Shown one piece after another: positions 21,476 to 28,393 of a DNA stretch of 64,000 nucleotides. The translations under genes were made by a program, and so were the position numbers. The stretch's first letter is position 1. Each line of letters begins with the position of its first letter. The stretch comes from CAIXSE01 sp040769125 (GTDB lineage Bacteria; Actinomycetota; Thermoleophilia; UBA2241): assembly GCA_040769125.1 (NCBI GenBank), contig JAXGLO010000001.1:744001-808000 (forward strand), written 5' to 3'. Under the pieces are notes generated by a model, which saw nothing but the letters and a program-made list of their open reading frames with translations, did not search any database and was not told the DNA's origin.

Positions 21476-22252
21476 GCCGGAGAGCTGCTCGGCGAGCAGC
21501 ACCCAGAGAGCCCCGAGCAGCGAGTCGCAGCGCAGCTCGAAGCCGCTCTTCGGTCGCAACTGGGGGGAGAGGTGCTCGCCGAGCGATTCGTTGATCTCGC
21601 GGTAGAGGAAGTACTCAAGCGGCTCCAGGTAGCGTTCGTGGTCGAGGGAGGAGCTGCACCAGCGTCTGAATTGAGCGAGGTCGTCGGGGCTGAGCGTGAA
21701 TTCTTCGCGCAGGATCGAGACCTGCGTGGTCTCCGCATCTCCGGGCCACCGATACACGAGATCGACCGCCTGCCCATCCTCGCTCCAGCTCACCAGCTGC
21801 CGCACGCGGTCGATGTCGGCGCTGCGGTAGGCGTCGAGTAGTTCGACGAGTCCGCCTATCCGGCGGATAGCGCGACGCCAGTCGGCGTGGTGTTCGCCTG
21901 CCCGCGCCCGGCTGTCTGTTGACGCAGGCTTGATCGGCAAGCTGGAGACACCGAGCCTTCCGTAGCGGGTGGCGAAAGCGGCCAGGGCCTCGAGGCTGGC
22001 GTCGTCTTCGCCGAGCGGCAGGCGTGCGAACTCGAGGTGCAGATCGCGGTTCTGGCGAAGCGGTTCGTAGGGGTTGCCGTGCGCGGGAGTGAGCAGCCAG
22101 GGCCCTGCGGGGTCGTCGTGAAAGCGCGTCGATAGATGCACGGCGTCCGGCCACTTGAGCTCGTAGTCACGGTGCCACTCGCAGGGTGCTTCGGGGCGCA
22201 TCCAGCTGAACTGTATCGCCGGCTCACTCGTGCTTTGACGGTAGCTCTCCGT
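21476..22252 (-). pseudogene. Duplicated gene fragment, copy 1 (start codon lost)
   Basis: About 260 codons closely match the product of 39252-40034 (shared blocks STSEPAIQFSWMRPEAPCEW, KWPDAVHLST, PLGEDDASL, LRPKSGFELRCDSLLGAL). Where copy 2 has a GTG start after AAAGGAGA, copy 1 has ACG (22252-22250) after the same ribosome binding site, so normal initiation is lost. An upstream ATG at 22324 is in frame but has no ribosome binding site. The 3' end runs in frame into the DUF1269 gene. Related actinobacterial proteins often end in a zinc-finger tail after the LLGAL helix; both copies lack it. That family comparison is from memory. Function unknown. Confidence 0.7.
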
Positions 22253-22428
22253 GCCTCTCCTTTGGCAGGGGGACATGTCACAGACATAATATAGTCGAGA
22301 TGCCTCGAACCGGTAATGATTCAATCGTTTGGGGTCTCGACTGGCTGAATCCGATGCTCCCAGTAAGACCTAAGCGACGGAACGGCTTGCGCCGGTCGCC
22401 TACGCGACCCCTGAGGAGCTCTTGCTGG

Positions 22429-22449
22429 CTGTCACCCGTCTGGTGACAG
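22429..22449 (-). terminator. Short stem-loop after GRAM-like gene
   Basis: CTGTCACC (22429-22436) pairs with GGTGACAG (22442-22449) around a 5-nt loop, 30 bp past the stop of the minus-strand gene. There is no T-tract, so it is only a possible terminator. Confidence 0.4.
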
Positions 22450-22479
22450 GGCCGAGTGCCGGGAGGGCGCATCCTCTCC

Positions 22480-22800
22480 TCATCCGGCAGCGCGCGCCCG
22501 CTCGACGACCTCGACGATCTGGCGCCGATCAAGGGTTATGAAGTCGATCACGCTACCGTCGCGCTTGACTATCCTGACGCGGTTCGGGATGAGGCCGAGG
22601 GTGTTCTCGAGGGTGGCGGAGGCGATCTCGCTCATCAGGATCTCCTCGCTGGTCCCGTGCCCCAGAACACGCGCCTCGAAGAGCAATCGCTGGTCGGTGA
22701 CGGTCAGCCGCCCTCTCCAGCCGGCCGATCCGCCGCCCCGATACATACGCGCCCAGTGGCGTGCGATGACGCTCTCACCAGGCTTGAGCTCGAGCTTCAC
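22480..22800 (-). CDS. GRAM/PH-like domain protein
   Basis: A 106-aa protein, all of it one small beta-rich domain of the GRAM/bacterial PH type: PGESVIARHWARMY, WRGRLTVTDQRLLFEARVLG, then the ISEI-like strand (LMSEIASATLE) and the strand after it (VRIVKRDGSVIDFITLDR), closing with one C-terminal helix. Such proteins are thought to bind lipids or act as scaffolds in bacteria, but no function is known here. It starts at ATG 22800 right after the 76-bp attC-like repeat at 22885-22960, in line with a gene-cassette layout. Its size and isolation also fit a cassette gene. Confidence 0.7.
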   Translation of the reverse strand: MKLELKPGESVIARHWARMYRGGGSAGWRGRLTVTDQRLLFEARVLGHGTSEEILMSEIASATLENTLGLIPNRVRIVKRDGSVIDFITLDRRQIVEVVERARAAG

Positions 22801-22884
22801 GCCTCCCCCTCAGTCGTCTGTGCCGCTCATGAGGCGCCTCTCGCGGAGGCGCCCCTGCGGCGCTTCGTCCGTTCAGCGCACCGC

Positions 22885-22960
22885 GCGTAACCTGCGCGGG
22901 CTGTCGCCTCAGGATACAACCGCAGCACCCCGCCGCGTCATGTTGACGCGTTTGTTAGAC
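22885..22960 (-). repeat. attC-like site, 76-bp class (copy 1)
   Basis: Bounded by GCGTAAC (22885-22891) and GTTAGAC (22954-22960), which resemble integron R boxes (RYYYAAC and GTTRRRY). It starts 11 bp after the parE stop. It matches 25406-25481 in length (76 bp) and in both arms, while the centre differs, a pattern typical of attC sites. On the minus strand it begins GTCTAAC. The attC assignment is an inference. Confidence 0.6.
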
Positions 22961-22970
22961 CCACCGCACA

Positions 22971-23261
22971 TCAGATCGCGCCACGGTCGAGCAGGCGCGC
23001 GCCGTGCTGGATCGTGGCGATCTCGACGACATCTGCCTTGCGGCGGTAGATCACGCGATAGGATCCGACGATCAGCTCGCGCATGTCGTCGCGCTGCAGC
23101 TCGGGCACGATGCGTCCCGAGTCGGGGAACTGGGCAAGGGATCTCACGCGGTCGAGCAGCTGCTCAAGCCAGGCCAGGGCTACAGTCTGGTCGTCGGCGG
23201 CGATGTAGGCTACAGCCTCGTCGACCTGCTCGTCGGCCAGCGGCGACCAGACGAGCTTCAC
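22971..23261 (-). CDS. parE: RelE/ParE-family toxin
   Basis: A 96-aa toxin beginning at GTG 23261, overlapping the antitoxin stop by 3 bp (the GTGA arrangement). It has the ParE/RelE plan: VKLVWSPLADEQVDEAVAYI, the LLDRVRSLAQFPDSGR helix-loop, then RELIVGSYRVIYR and VVEIATIQHGARLL, where the conserved Arg, Tyr and basic residues and the C-terminal HGAR lie. The length is full. Family members inhibit gyrase or cleave mRNA; which applies here cannot be told. Of the toxins in this window it is the only one that looks intact. Confidence 0.88.
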   Translation of the reverse strand: MKLVWSPLADEQVDEAVAYIAADDQTVALAWLEQLLDRVRSLAQFPDSGRIVPELQRDDMRELIVGSYRVIYRRKADVVEIATIQHGARLLDRGAI

Positions 23262-23539
23262 TTCAGGTAGCGCTCGCGCAGGCGGGCCTCGACCGTCGCA
23301 TGCGGGATGCTCATGCCGGCGTCGAGCTGCGTCTCGGCGGTGCGCACGTCGCGCAGCAGGGCGATCTCGTCGATGAGCGTCTCGTAGGTCGCAACGTCGA
23401 GCAGCACGGCGGCACTGCGCCCGTGCTGGGTGAGCACGACGGGGCGCTTGGTCTTCTGCACCTGTTCGATTACGGCCGACGTGTGTGAGCGGAACTCGGT
23501 CACCGGACGAACGTCGGCCGAGGGACGAAAGAGTGCCAT
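23258..23539 (-). CDS. Phd/YefM-family antitoxin
   Basis: A 93-aa antitoxin starting at ATG 23539 with AGGAG upstream. The N-terminal Phd/YefM DNA-binding fold is visible (VRPVTEFRSHTSAVIEQVQ, then RPVVLTQHGRSAAVLLDVAT) followed by the toxin-binding C-terminal helix (ETQLDAGMSIPHATVEARL). It is the first gene of the pair and overlaps parE, so it should repress its own operon. A TTCGATACGTTATCC stretch upstream, near 23570-23590, is the likely promoter region. The pair sits between two attC-like repeats. Confidence 0.88.
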   Translation of the reverse strand: MALFRPSADVRPVTEFRSHTSAVIEQVQKTKRPVVLTQHGRSAAVLLDVATYETLIDEIALLRDVRTAETQLDAGMSIPHATVEARLRERYLK

Positions 23540-23609
23540 GGCAATCTCCTGGTCGATACGCTAACACGTACAGGATAACGTATCGAACTTCGATGCGAAA
23601 GGGAGTTGA

Positions 23610-23699
23610 GCCTAGCGTACCGCGGATGAGCTGCGAGCGCGCCGGCCACCCGTGAGGCCGCCGGCGCTCCTGCGAGTCAGGCTGATCCGCTCGTCAGGC
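23610..23699 (-). repeat. attC-like site, 90-bp class (copy 1)
   Basis: A 90-bp element with terminal boxes GCCTAGC (23610-23616) and GTCAGGC (23693-23699), 79 of 90 positions identical to 24140-24229 by my alignment. Long inner arms (CGCCGGC with GCCGGCG) and outer arms with GGATGAGC facing GCTGATCC give a hairpin with mismatched bulges, like attC L and R boxes. The higA stop codon TGA lies inside its first box on the minus strand. Confidence 0.65.
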
Positions 23700-24008
23700 G
23701 GCATTGAGCGGCTTGATCCTCTCGATGTCGGCCTTGATCGCCTGGGCTGCGTCCCAGAGGTCTACCGCGCGCTGCGCGTTCAGCCAGAACTCCGGCGAGT
23801 TGCCGAACAGGCGGGACAGGCGCAGTGCCATCTCCGGGCTGAGCGACCGCCGCTCACGCAGCAGCTCGTTCACCGTCTGGCGGGAGACTCCCAGCGCTTC
23901 GGCGAGCCCGGCGACCGTGAGCCCGTAGTCGGGCAGGAAGTCCTCGCGCAGCATCTCACCGGGATGGGTCGGCCGGCGACACATACCGCCGGTGTTCGCA
24001 ATGCTCAT
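23694..24008 (-). CDS. higA: HigA-type HTH antitoxin
   Basis: A 104-aa XRE-family antitoxin of the HigA/VapA subfamily. ATG 24008 is preferred because GAGG precedes it; a GTG at 24017 is also in frame. The pattern THPGEMLREDFLPDYGLTV, then AEALGVSRQTVNELLRERRS, MALRLSRLFGNSPEFWLNAQ is diagnostic and complete. In normal loci it follows and overlaps or closely trails higB; here the upstream toxin is reduced to 19 codons. It should still bind the palindromic operator at 24102-24111. It ends within the 90-bp attC-like repeat. Confidence 0.9.
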   Translation of the reverse strand: MSIANTGGMCRRPTHPGEMLREDFLPDYGLTVAGLAEALGVSRQTVNELLRERRSLSPEMALRLSRLFGNSPEFWLNAQRAVDLWDAAQAIKADIERIKPLNAA

Positions 24009-24024
24009 CGTGCGCACCTCGCCT

Positions 24025-24084
24025 TCAGTGGTAGTCGGTAAGGTAGAACTCCTGTGTGCGCTTGTCCGCGAACGTCTTGATCAC
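24025..24084 (-). pseudogene. HigB toxin fossil, 19 codons
   Basis: From GTG 24084 the frame reads VIKTFADKRTQEFYLTDYH and stops. The first residues match the conserved start of RelE-type HigB toxins (a typical start is MIKTFADKxTxxL) and the last residues match their C-terminal strand (TDYH). The middle ~70 residues are gone. It sits exactly where higB belongs, between the promoter and higA. It is too short to be a toxin, but still provides a translated leader for higA. Confidence 0.75.
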
Positions 24085-24091
24085 GAAGACG

Positions 24092-24120
24092 AGTGTAACG
24101 CGTCACGTGACAATAGTCAA
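24092..24120 (-). promoter_or_regulatory. higBA promoter with palindromic operator
   Basis: On the minus strand TTGACT (24120-24115) and TACACT (24097-24092) are 17 bp apart, a near-ideal promoter. The spacer contains the perfect palindrome GTCACGTGAC (24102-24111), a good candidate for the HigA operator. The promoter is preserved although the toxin is not. Confidence 0.7.
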
Positions 24121-24139
24121 GGGTGACGCTGGGCTGTCC

Positions 24140-24229
24140 GTCTAACATTGGGCGAATGAGCTGCGAGCGCGCCGGCCGCTCGTGAGGCCGCCGGCGCCTC
24201 TGCGAGTCAGGCTGATCCGCTCGTCAGGC
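24140..24229 (-). repeat. attC-like site, 90-bp class (copy 2)
   Basis: This is the second 90-bp copy, with terminal boxes GTCTAAC (24140-24146) and GTCAGGC (24223-24229). Read on the minus strand it runs from GCCTGAC to GTTAGAC, the latter fitting the GTTRRRY core of integron attC sites. Together with 23610-23699 it brackets the higBA remnant exactly. Confidence 0.65.
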
Positions 24230-24298
24230 GGCACGTCCTCCGCGGCGGCTACGGCAGTCGGAGCAATCGGCGCTGCACGCCAAGCTCGTGCTCAGGCA

Positions 24299-24910
24299 TC
24301 ACCGCATCGGCTGCCGTATGACCGTCCTCCATCGCTCCGGCCGAGCCCTGCGTATGTTGCTCAGGTAGATCTCGTGATGCTTGCCGAACCGACTGTAGCC
24401 CGACTCGTCGATGAAGTTGTGTACGCGTTCGATGGTCGGGCCCTCGGCCGAGAACGGACCCACGTGCAGCGTCTGTGCGGCGAGCCCCTCGTGGAACTCC
24501 TCGAAGCGGATCCGCGACAGAGCCGGAAGCGACTTCTTGGCGGCAACAGCCGAGAGCGTCGTGGCGACGAGGTCTGCCGTCACGACCGGCGGCTGCATGA
24601 TCATCATCGTCCATAGCCAGGCCGAGCGATCCTCATCGGTGAACGAAGACACATCCTCAGACCACCAGAGGCCCTCGAGCGGCATCACGGAGTAGTCCAG
24701 CTGATCCGGCCCGCGCTTGACGGCGAACTTGAGCGCATACGAGAGCGAGAACAACGCTTCCAGCGCTTCTTGATACGCGGGCGTGGTGTTTGGGTCGCCG
24801 GCGCCGTCGATCATGAGGAAGTTCATGGGCGGCACATCCACCGATGAGACGTTTCTTGCCGACGGACGGTAGAAGACGGCGAGCTCCCGTTTGAGGTCGA
24901 TCTTCTCCAT
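24299..24910 (-). CDS. GyrI-like small-molecule-binding protein
   Basis: A 203-aa protein of the GyrI-like/SOUL-type ligand-binding family. Characteristic blocks are VDVPPMNFLMIDGAGDPNT near the N-terminus, YALKFAVKR, the YSVMPLEGLWW strand, then WTMMIMQPPVV and GYSRFGKHHEIYLSNIRR near the C-terminus. Such proteins bind and sometimes sequester or hydrolyse small amphipathic ligands; the ligand here is unknown. It starts at ATG 24910 after a GGGGG ribosome binding site, 47 bp after the NTF2-like gene. It is a stand-alone gene between repeats, the kind often carried as a mobile cassette. Confidence 0.85.
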   Translation of the reverse strand: MEKIDLKRELAVFYRPSARNVSSVDVPPMNFLMIDGAGDPNTTPAYQEALEALFSLSYALKFAVKRGPDQLDYSVMPLEGLWWSEDVSSFTDEDRSAWLWTMMIMQPPVVTADLVATTLSAVAAKKSLPALSRIRFEEFHEGLAAQTLHVGPFSAEGPTIERVHNFIDESGYSRFGKHHEIYLSNIRRARPERWRTVIRQPMR

Positions 24911-24956
24911 GAGACCCCCTGAGTACGGCTAACGCCGGGTGCACGACCTGCGAGCT

Positions 24957-25349
24957 TTATGAGCCTTCCGGGTTCAGTGATGAGTGGTGCTCCACGATCT
25001 TCCAGCCACTCTCTGCCCATTGATAGACGAACGTGTATCGCGCCTCCACCGTGGCGCGCCCTTCGTCCTCGCTGTCGATCTGGAAGTTGTAGAGTCCGGA
25101 GTTGACGGCAACGCCACCCAGTACTCGTGCGTAGGCTTCCACGGCCATGCCGACGGGATGCTTCGGCAGAAACTCCCTCTCGAAGTATCCGTGTATCTCC
25201 CGATGTCCTTTCTTGACGTCGCCATTGAACGTCGCGAGCAGGATCGCATCTCTCGCATAGAGGGCGGTCACTTGAGATGGGTCGCCGGTTTCCAAAGCTG
25301 CAAACCAGCGGTCCAGCAACTTCTCGACATCCTTGATGAGGCTGCTCAT
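24957..25349 (-). CDS. NTF2-like (SnoaL/DUF4440-type) protein
   Basis: A 130-aa cone-shaped NTF2-fold protein; ATG 25349 follows AGGGGA, while a longer frame from 25433 has no ribosome binding site. Motifs are LLDRWFAALETGDPSQVTAL (first helix and loop), YFEREFLPKHPV and the final strand pair YTFVYQWAESGWKIVEHHSS. It resembles proteins annotated as nuclear transport factor 2 family or calcium/calmodulin-dependent kinase II association domain. The pocket's ligand or activity is unknown. It follows directly on a 76-bp attC-like repeat. Confidence 0.85.
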   Translation of the reverse strand: MSSLIKDVEKLLDRWFAALETGDPSQVTALYARDAILLATFNGDVKKGHREIHGYFEREFLPKHPVGMAVEAYARVLGGVAVNSGLYNFQIDSEDEGRATVEARYTFVYQWAESGWKIVEHHSSLNPEGS

Positions 25350-25405
25350 GAAGTCCCCTGATCTCGTGGTTGGGTGTGTATGGATCGTGAAGCCGAACGT
25401 CTCGC

Positions 25406-25481
25406 GCGTAGCCTGTGCGGGCTGTGGCTTCATGTCGTCACAGAGACCGTTGACCGCGTCAGATTGACACGCCTGTCAGAT
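25406..25481 (-). repeat. attC-like site, 76-bp class (copy 2)
   Basis: Boxes GCGTAGC (25406-25412) and GTCAGAT (25475-25481) border a 76-bp element whose arms match 22885-22960 (shared CCTGTGCGGGCTGT-type left arm and CCGCGTCA plus TTGACACG right arm) while the middle does not. It is the outermost recognised site of the cassette-like array, upstream of the NTF2-like gene. Confidence 0.6.
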
Positions 25482-25621
25482 CGCACTCCTGGTGAGGTGA
25501 CAACTGCATCACGCTCATCGAGTGAAGGCGTTCCGCACTCGAGCAACTCATCGACACAGACAGCCTCTTTCTGCATAAGACCCTACACCGAGGCGGAGCG
25601 TCCGTGGAAGGCAGGCTGAAC

Positions 25622-25841
25622 GGTGCGGCTCACGAAGCGGTGCGGCTCACGAAGCGATCGGCGACGGGAAGTGGGAGGGCGTGACCGTCGTCGTGGCGCT
25701 CTGGTTGTTCTGGCGCACTCGTCGGGGAGGAGGGGGGTGCGATGTGGCGCCGGGCTGCGAGCGGGTGGTGCTGTGGCGCCGGGCTGCGAGCGGGACGTGC
25801 TGTGCTGCCGGGCTACGGCCGCGCGCTGCCGCGCGGCGGCG
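25622..25841. repeat. GC-rich tandem repeats after cbiM
   Basis: The gap downstream of the cbiM stop contains short tandem repeats: GTGCGGCTCACGAAGCG twice near 25622-25655, a ~30-bp unit (TGTGGCGCCGGGCTGCGAGC...) twice at about 25744-25800, and a GCGCTACGGCCGCGCG unit repeated at about 25811-25860 that reaches into the cbiM C-terminal codons. I see no gene in 25482-25841. Confidence 0.65.
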
Positions 25842-26879
25842 CTACGGCCGCGCGGTGCCGCGTGGCGCCGACCGGCGACGCAGGGCGAAACCAAGCGCTA
25901 CGGCGACCGCGAGCACAATGAGCGCTCCGATGATGCCGGAGAGGCTGGTGCCGGCGGCTGCGTTCGCCCCGTCTGGCTCGTCGCCTTCGCTCGACTTCAG
26001 GCTGTAGTCGGGCAGGATCGCCGTCTTCGCTTGCGCGTCGGCCGCCGCCTGGTGGGTGCCGGAATCGGCGACGAGTTCCTCCTCGGTCCCGGTGACCTTG
26101 GCGATGGACCATTCGAGGCCATCCGGGTACGCCGATGCGTACCACGACAGAACGCCGCCGGTGACGAGCGCGGCCACGGCGAGACCGATGACGACGGGCT
26201 TGAGCCGCAGGCCGCGCAGCGGCGTACGCGTAGCGCTGCGCTCGAGGAGCCCCGGCTCGGCGCGCCGGACGAAGAGCACCACGGCGGCGGTTATGAGACC
26301 TTCGACCACCCCGATGGCGAGATGGATCGGCAGCATCATGAGGGCGAAACTCCCGAAGGACAGCTCGGTGATGCCCGACGCGGTCGTCTCGACGACCACG
26401 CCGAACGCACCGAGGAGCAGGCCGAGAACAGCGGCGAGCACGCTTCCGGCGACGACGCGCGACCGGCTGAGGTCGGTGCCGGCGCCGGTGATCTTGCGGT
26501 AGACGAGCGGGTAGGCGATGAAGGCCGGGAAGAAGCCCAGGTTGAAGACGTTCGCTCCCAGCGCGAGCAGCCCGCCGTCGGCGAAGAAGAGCGCCTGCAC
26601 GGCGAGGATCGAGGCCATCACAAGGAAGGCGGCCTCCGGCCCTAACAGGATCGCGAGGAGGAGGGCTCCGCCGATGTGGCCGCTCGACCCCGTGCCGGGG
26701 ATCGTGAAGTTGATCATCTGCGCCGCGAACACGAACGCCCCGGCGACGCCCATGAGCGGGACCTTGCTCTCGTCGAGGTTCTCGCGGACCTTACGTGCGC
26801 TGTAGGCGACGGTCACCCCGGTGGCCACCCACATCGCGCCACCTACGGCGGGCGAGAGAAGAGCATCTGCCATGTGCAT
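25842..26879 (-). CDS. cbiM: Nickel/cobalt ECF transporter S component, CbiM-CbiN fusion
   Basis: A 345-aa integral membrane protein. ATG 26879 (AAGGAG upstream) gives the required MHMADALL N-terminus, where His2 helps form the metal site. The CbiM/NikM core spans about 1-220 with FNLGFFPAFIAYPL, GHIGGALLLAILLGPEAAF and PIHLAIGVVEGLI. A CbiN/NikN-like part follows, with a membrane helix near 232-250, an extracytoplasmic loop with YPDGLEWSI, and a final helix at about 310-335. It partners CbiQ and CbiO encoded divergently. Because nikR lies between the two transcripts, nickel is the likelier substrate. The basic tail is encoded by repeats. Confidence 0.92.
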   Translation of the reverse strand: MHMADALLSPAVGGAMWVATGVTVAYSARKVRENLDESKVPLMGVAGAFVFAAQMINFTIPGTGSSGHIGGALLLAILLGPEAAFLVMASILAVQALFFADGGLLALGANVFNLGFFPAFIAYPLVYRKITGAGTDLSRSRVVAGSVLAAVLGLLLGAFGVVVETTASGITELSFGSFALMMLPIHLAIGVVEGLITAAVVLFVRRAEPGLLERSATRTPLRGLRLKPVVIGLAVAALVTGGVLSWYASAYPDGLEWSIAKVTGTEEELVADSGTHQAAADAQAKTAILPDYSLKSSEGDEPDGANAAAGTSLSGIIGALIVLAVAVALGFALRRRSAPRGTARP

Positions 26880-26972
26880 CGGGCGGCTCCTTCGACGTTC
26901 GTCCGCCCGGCGAACCCACCCCTGCGGGGCGGGAGCGCCGCGTCCATGTGCTGCCGTGTTACGGACAGACAA

Positions 26973-27044
26973 GTCGTGCTACTATGCCGCGACTGTACGG
27001 GAATCTCGCGCGGACGTCAAGAGGTACACAGACCGTGGCACGAC
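26973..27044. promoter_or_regulatory. Candidate operator between cbiM and nikR
   Basis: GTCGTGCTAC (26973-26982) and GTGGCACGAC (27035-27044) form an inverted repeat with one mismatch, 52 bp apart, in the divergent intergenic region. It could be a NikR-controlled site for the transporter or for nikR. The spacing is wider than classical NikR operators, so this is a weak inference. The segment 26881-26972 carries no riboswitch that I can recognise. Confidence 0.35.
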
Positions 27045-27151
27045 GAGAGCCGGGGGGTTGCTTGGCATGGCATGCTCAGAGCTCACAAGTGACATGATGT
27101 GGGCGCTCGGCCGGCTCGTGACGGGCACGAAGAATGGAGAACGGAGGCGTG

Positions 27152-27568
27152 ATGGCGAACGTGGTGCGGTTCGGGGTGTCGATCGATGAGCGCCTGCTCG
27201 AGCGGTTCGACGCGCTCATCGCCGAGAAGGCCTACGTGAACCGCTCGGAGGCGCTCCGCGATCTCATCCGCGCCTCGCTCGTCGAGGAGCAATGGGAGAA
27301 GGACGAGGGCGAGGTCGTCGGCACCGTAACGCTAGTCTACGACCATCACACCAGCGATCTCACCGAGCGGCTCGCCGAGAGCCAGCACAGCCATCACAAG
27401 GAGATCGTGTCGACGCTGCACGTCCACCTCGACGCGCACAACTGCCTCGAGGTGGTCGTCCTTCGCGGCGCGGCGCCGGACCTCAAGCGCATCGCCGACG
27501 GGCTCATCGGCACCAAGGGCGTGAAGCACGGCAAGTTTGTCGCCACGACGACCGGTGAGCTCGCCTGA
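27152..27568 (+). CDS. nikR: Nickel-responsive repressor NikR
   Basis: A 138-aa regulator, start ATG 27152 after GGAGG. The N-terminal ribbon-helix-helix (VVRFGVSIDERLLERFDALI, then YVNRSEALRDLIR) binds DNA. The ACT-like metal domain carries the four square-planar nickel ligands at His79, His90, His92 and Cys98 (the HVHLDAHNC segment), with the spacing of E. coli NikR. It should repress nickel uptake when nickel is replete. It heads the nikR-cbiQ-cbiO transcript and is divergent from cbiM, so it probably controls the whole transporter and links it to the nickel-dependent CO dehydrogenase nearby. Confidence 0.95.
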   Translation: MANVVRFGVSIDERLLERFDALIAEKAYVNRSEALRDLIRASLVEEQWEKDEGEVVGTVTLVYDHHTSDLTERLAESQHSHHKEIVSTLHVHLDAHNCLEVVVLRGAAPDLKRIADGLIGTKGVKHGKFVATTTGELA

Positions 27569-27580
27569 GCGAGGTGCCCC

Positions 27581-28393
27581 TTGTCGTCCGTCGCCACAGG
27601 TCTCTCCACCCTCGGCCGGCTCGACCGGTTGGCGCGTCAGGACACCGCCGTCCACCGCGTCGACCCGCGCGCCAAGGTCCTCGCCACGGCCGTCTTCATC
27701 GTCTGCGTGGTCTCGTTTGACCGGTACGAGGTCCTCGGCCTCGTGCCGTTCGTTCTCTTTCCCGTGGTACTGGCGGCGGAGGGCGACATCCCGTTCGGCT
27801 TTCTGGGGCGTCTGCTCCTCATGGTCTCGCCCTTCGCCCTGCTCGTGGGCGCGTTCAACCCGCTGCTCGACCGCGAGCTCGTTACGGTGGCCGGCGGTCT
27901 CGAGATCGCCGGCGGATGGGTCTCGTATGCGTCGATCCTGATGCGCTTCCTGCTGACCGCGGGGGTGGCGCTGGTGCTGACGGCGACGACCGGCTTCGCC
28001 GGAGTCTGCCTCGCGCTCGAACGCTTTCGCGTGCCCGACGTCCTGGTGACACAGCTGCTGCTCCTGTACCGCTACGTCTTCGTGCTCGGCGACGAGGCGC
28101 TGCGCATGACGCGGGCGCGCTCGCTGCGCGCTGTCGGACGCCGCGGCACCGGCATGCGCGTGTACGCGCAGATGCTCGGGCAACTGCTGCTGCGCACCTT
28201 TGCCCGCGCTCAGCGCGTGTACCAGGCGATGACCTGCCGCGGCTTCGACGGCCGTGTGCGTATCGCCCGTCAGCTGCGTCTTCAGGTGTCCGACGTCGTC
28301 TTCGTCGGCGGCTGGTCGGCGGTGTTCGTCCTGTTCCGGCTTGTCGATGTGACGACGCTGATCGGCGATCTCGTCACGGGGGTCGGGGGGTGA
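27581..28393 (+). CDS. cbiQ: ECF transporter transmembrane T component CbiQ
   Basis: A 270-aa membrane protein starting at TTG 27581, 12 bp after nikR, with GAGGTG upstream. Four to five hydrophobic segments are visible between about 35 and 170, plus one near the end (VSDVVFVGGWSAVFVLFRLV). The cytoplasmic coupling motifs expected in T components are present: RARSLRAVG and QAMTCRGFDG (Ala-Arg-Gly-type coupling helices). It couples ATP hydrolysis by CbiO to CbiM. The stop overlaps the cbiO start by 3 bp. Length is normal. Confidence 0.93.
   Translation: MSSVATGLSTLGRLDRLARQDTAVHRVDPRAKVLATAVFIVCVVSFDRYEVLGLVPFVLFPVVLAAEGDIPFGFLGRLLLMVSPFALLVGAFNPLLDRELVTVAGGLEIAGGWVSYASILMRFLLTAGVALVLTATTGFAGVCLALERFRVPDVLVTQLLLLYRYVFVLGDEALRMTRARSLRAVGRRGTGMRVYAQMLGQLLLRTFARAQRVYQAMTCRGFDGRVRIARQLRLQVSDVVFVGGWSAVFVLFRLVDVTTLIGDLVTGVGG

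Noticed and set aside
25404..25433. NTF2-like protein starting at 25433
   Set aside because: The extra residues would be encoded by the attC-like repeat; ATG 25349 has a ribosome binding site and matches the family start.
22885..25481. A CRISPR reading of the repeats at 22.9-25.5 kb
   Set aside because: Units are 76-90 bp, of two classes, and hundreds of bp apart with genes between them, which does not fit CRISPR geometry.
26880..27000. Cobalamin or NiCo riboswitch upstream of cbiM
   Set aside because: I found no B12 box or other aptamer landmarks; nikR next door gives a simpler explanation for control.
27916..28389. Extension of the cbiO frame upstream to 27916
   Set aside because: This part lies inside cbiQ in another frame; the cbiO start GTG 28390 overlaps the cbiQ stop and gives a normal ABC ATPase N-terminus.
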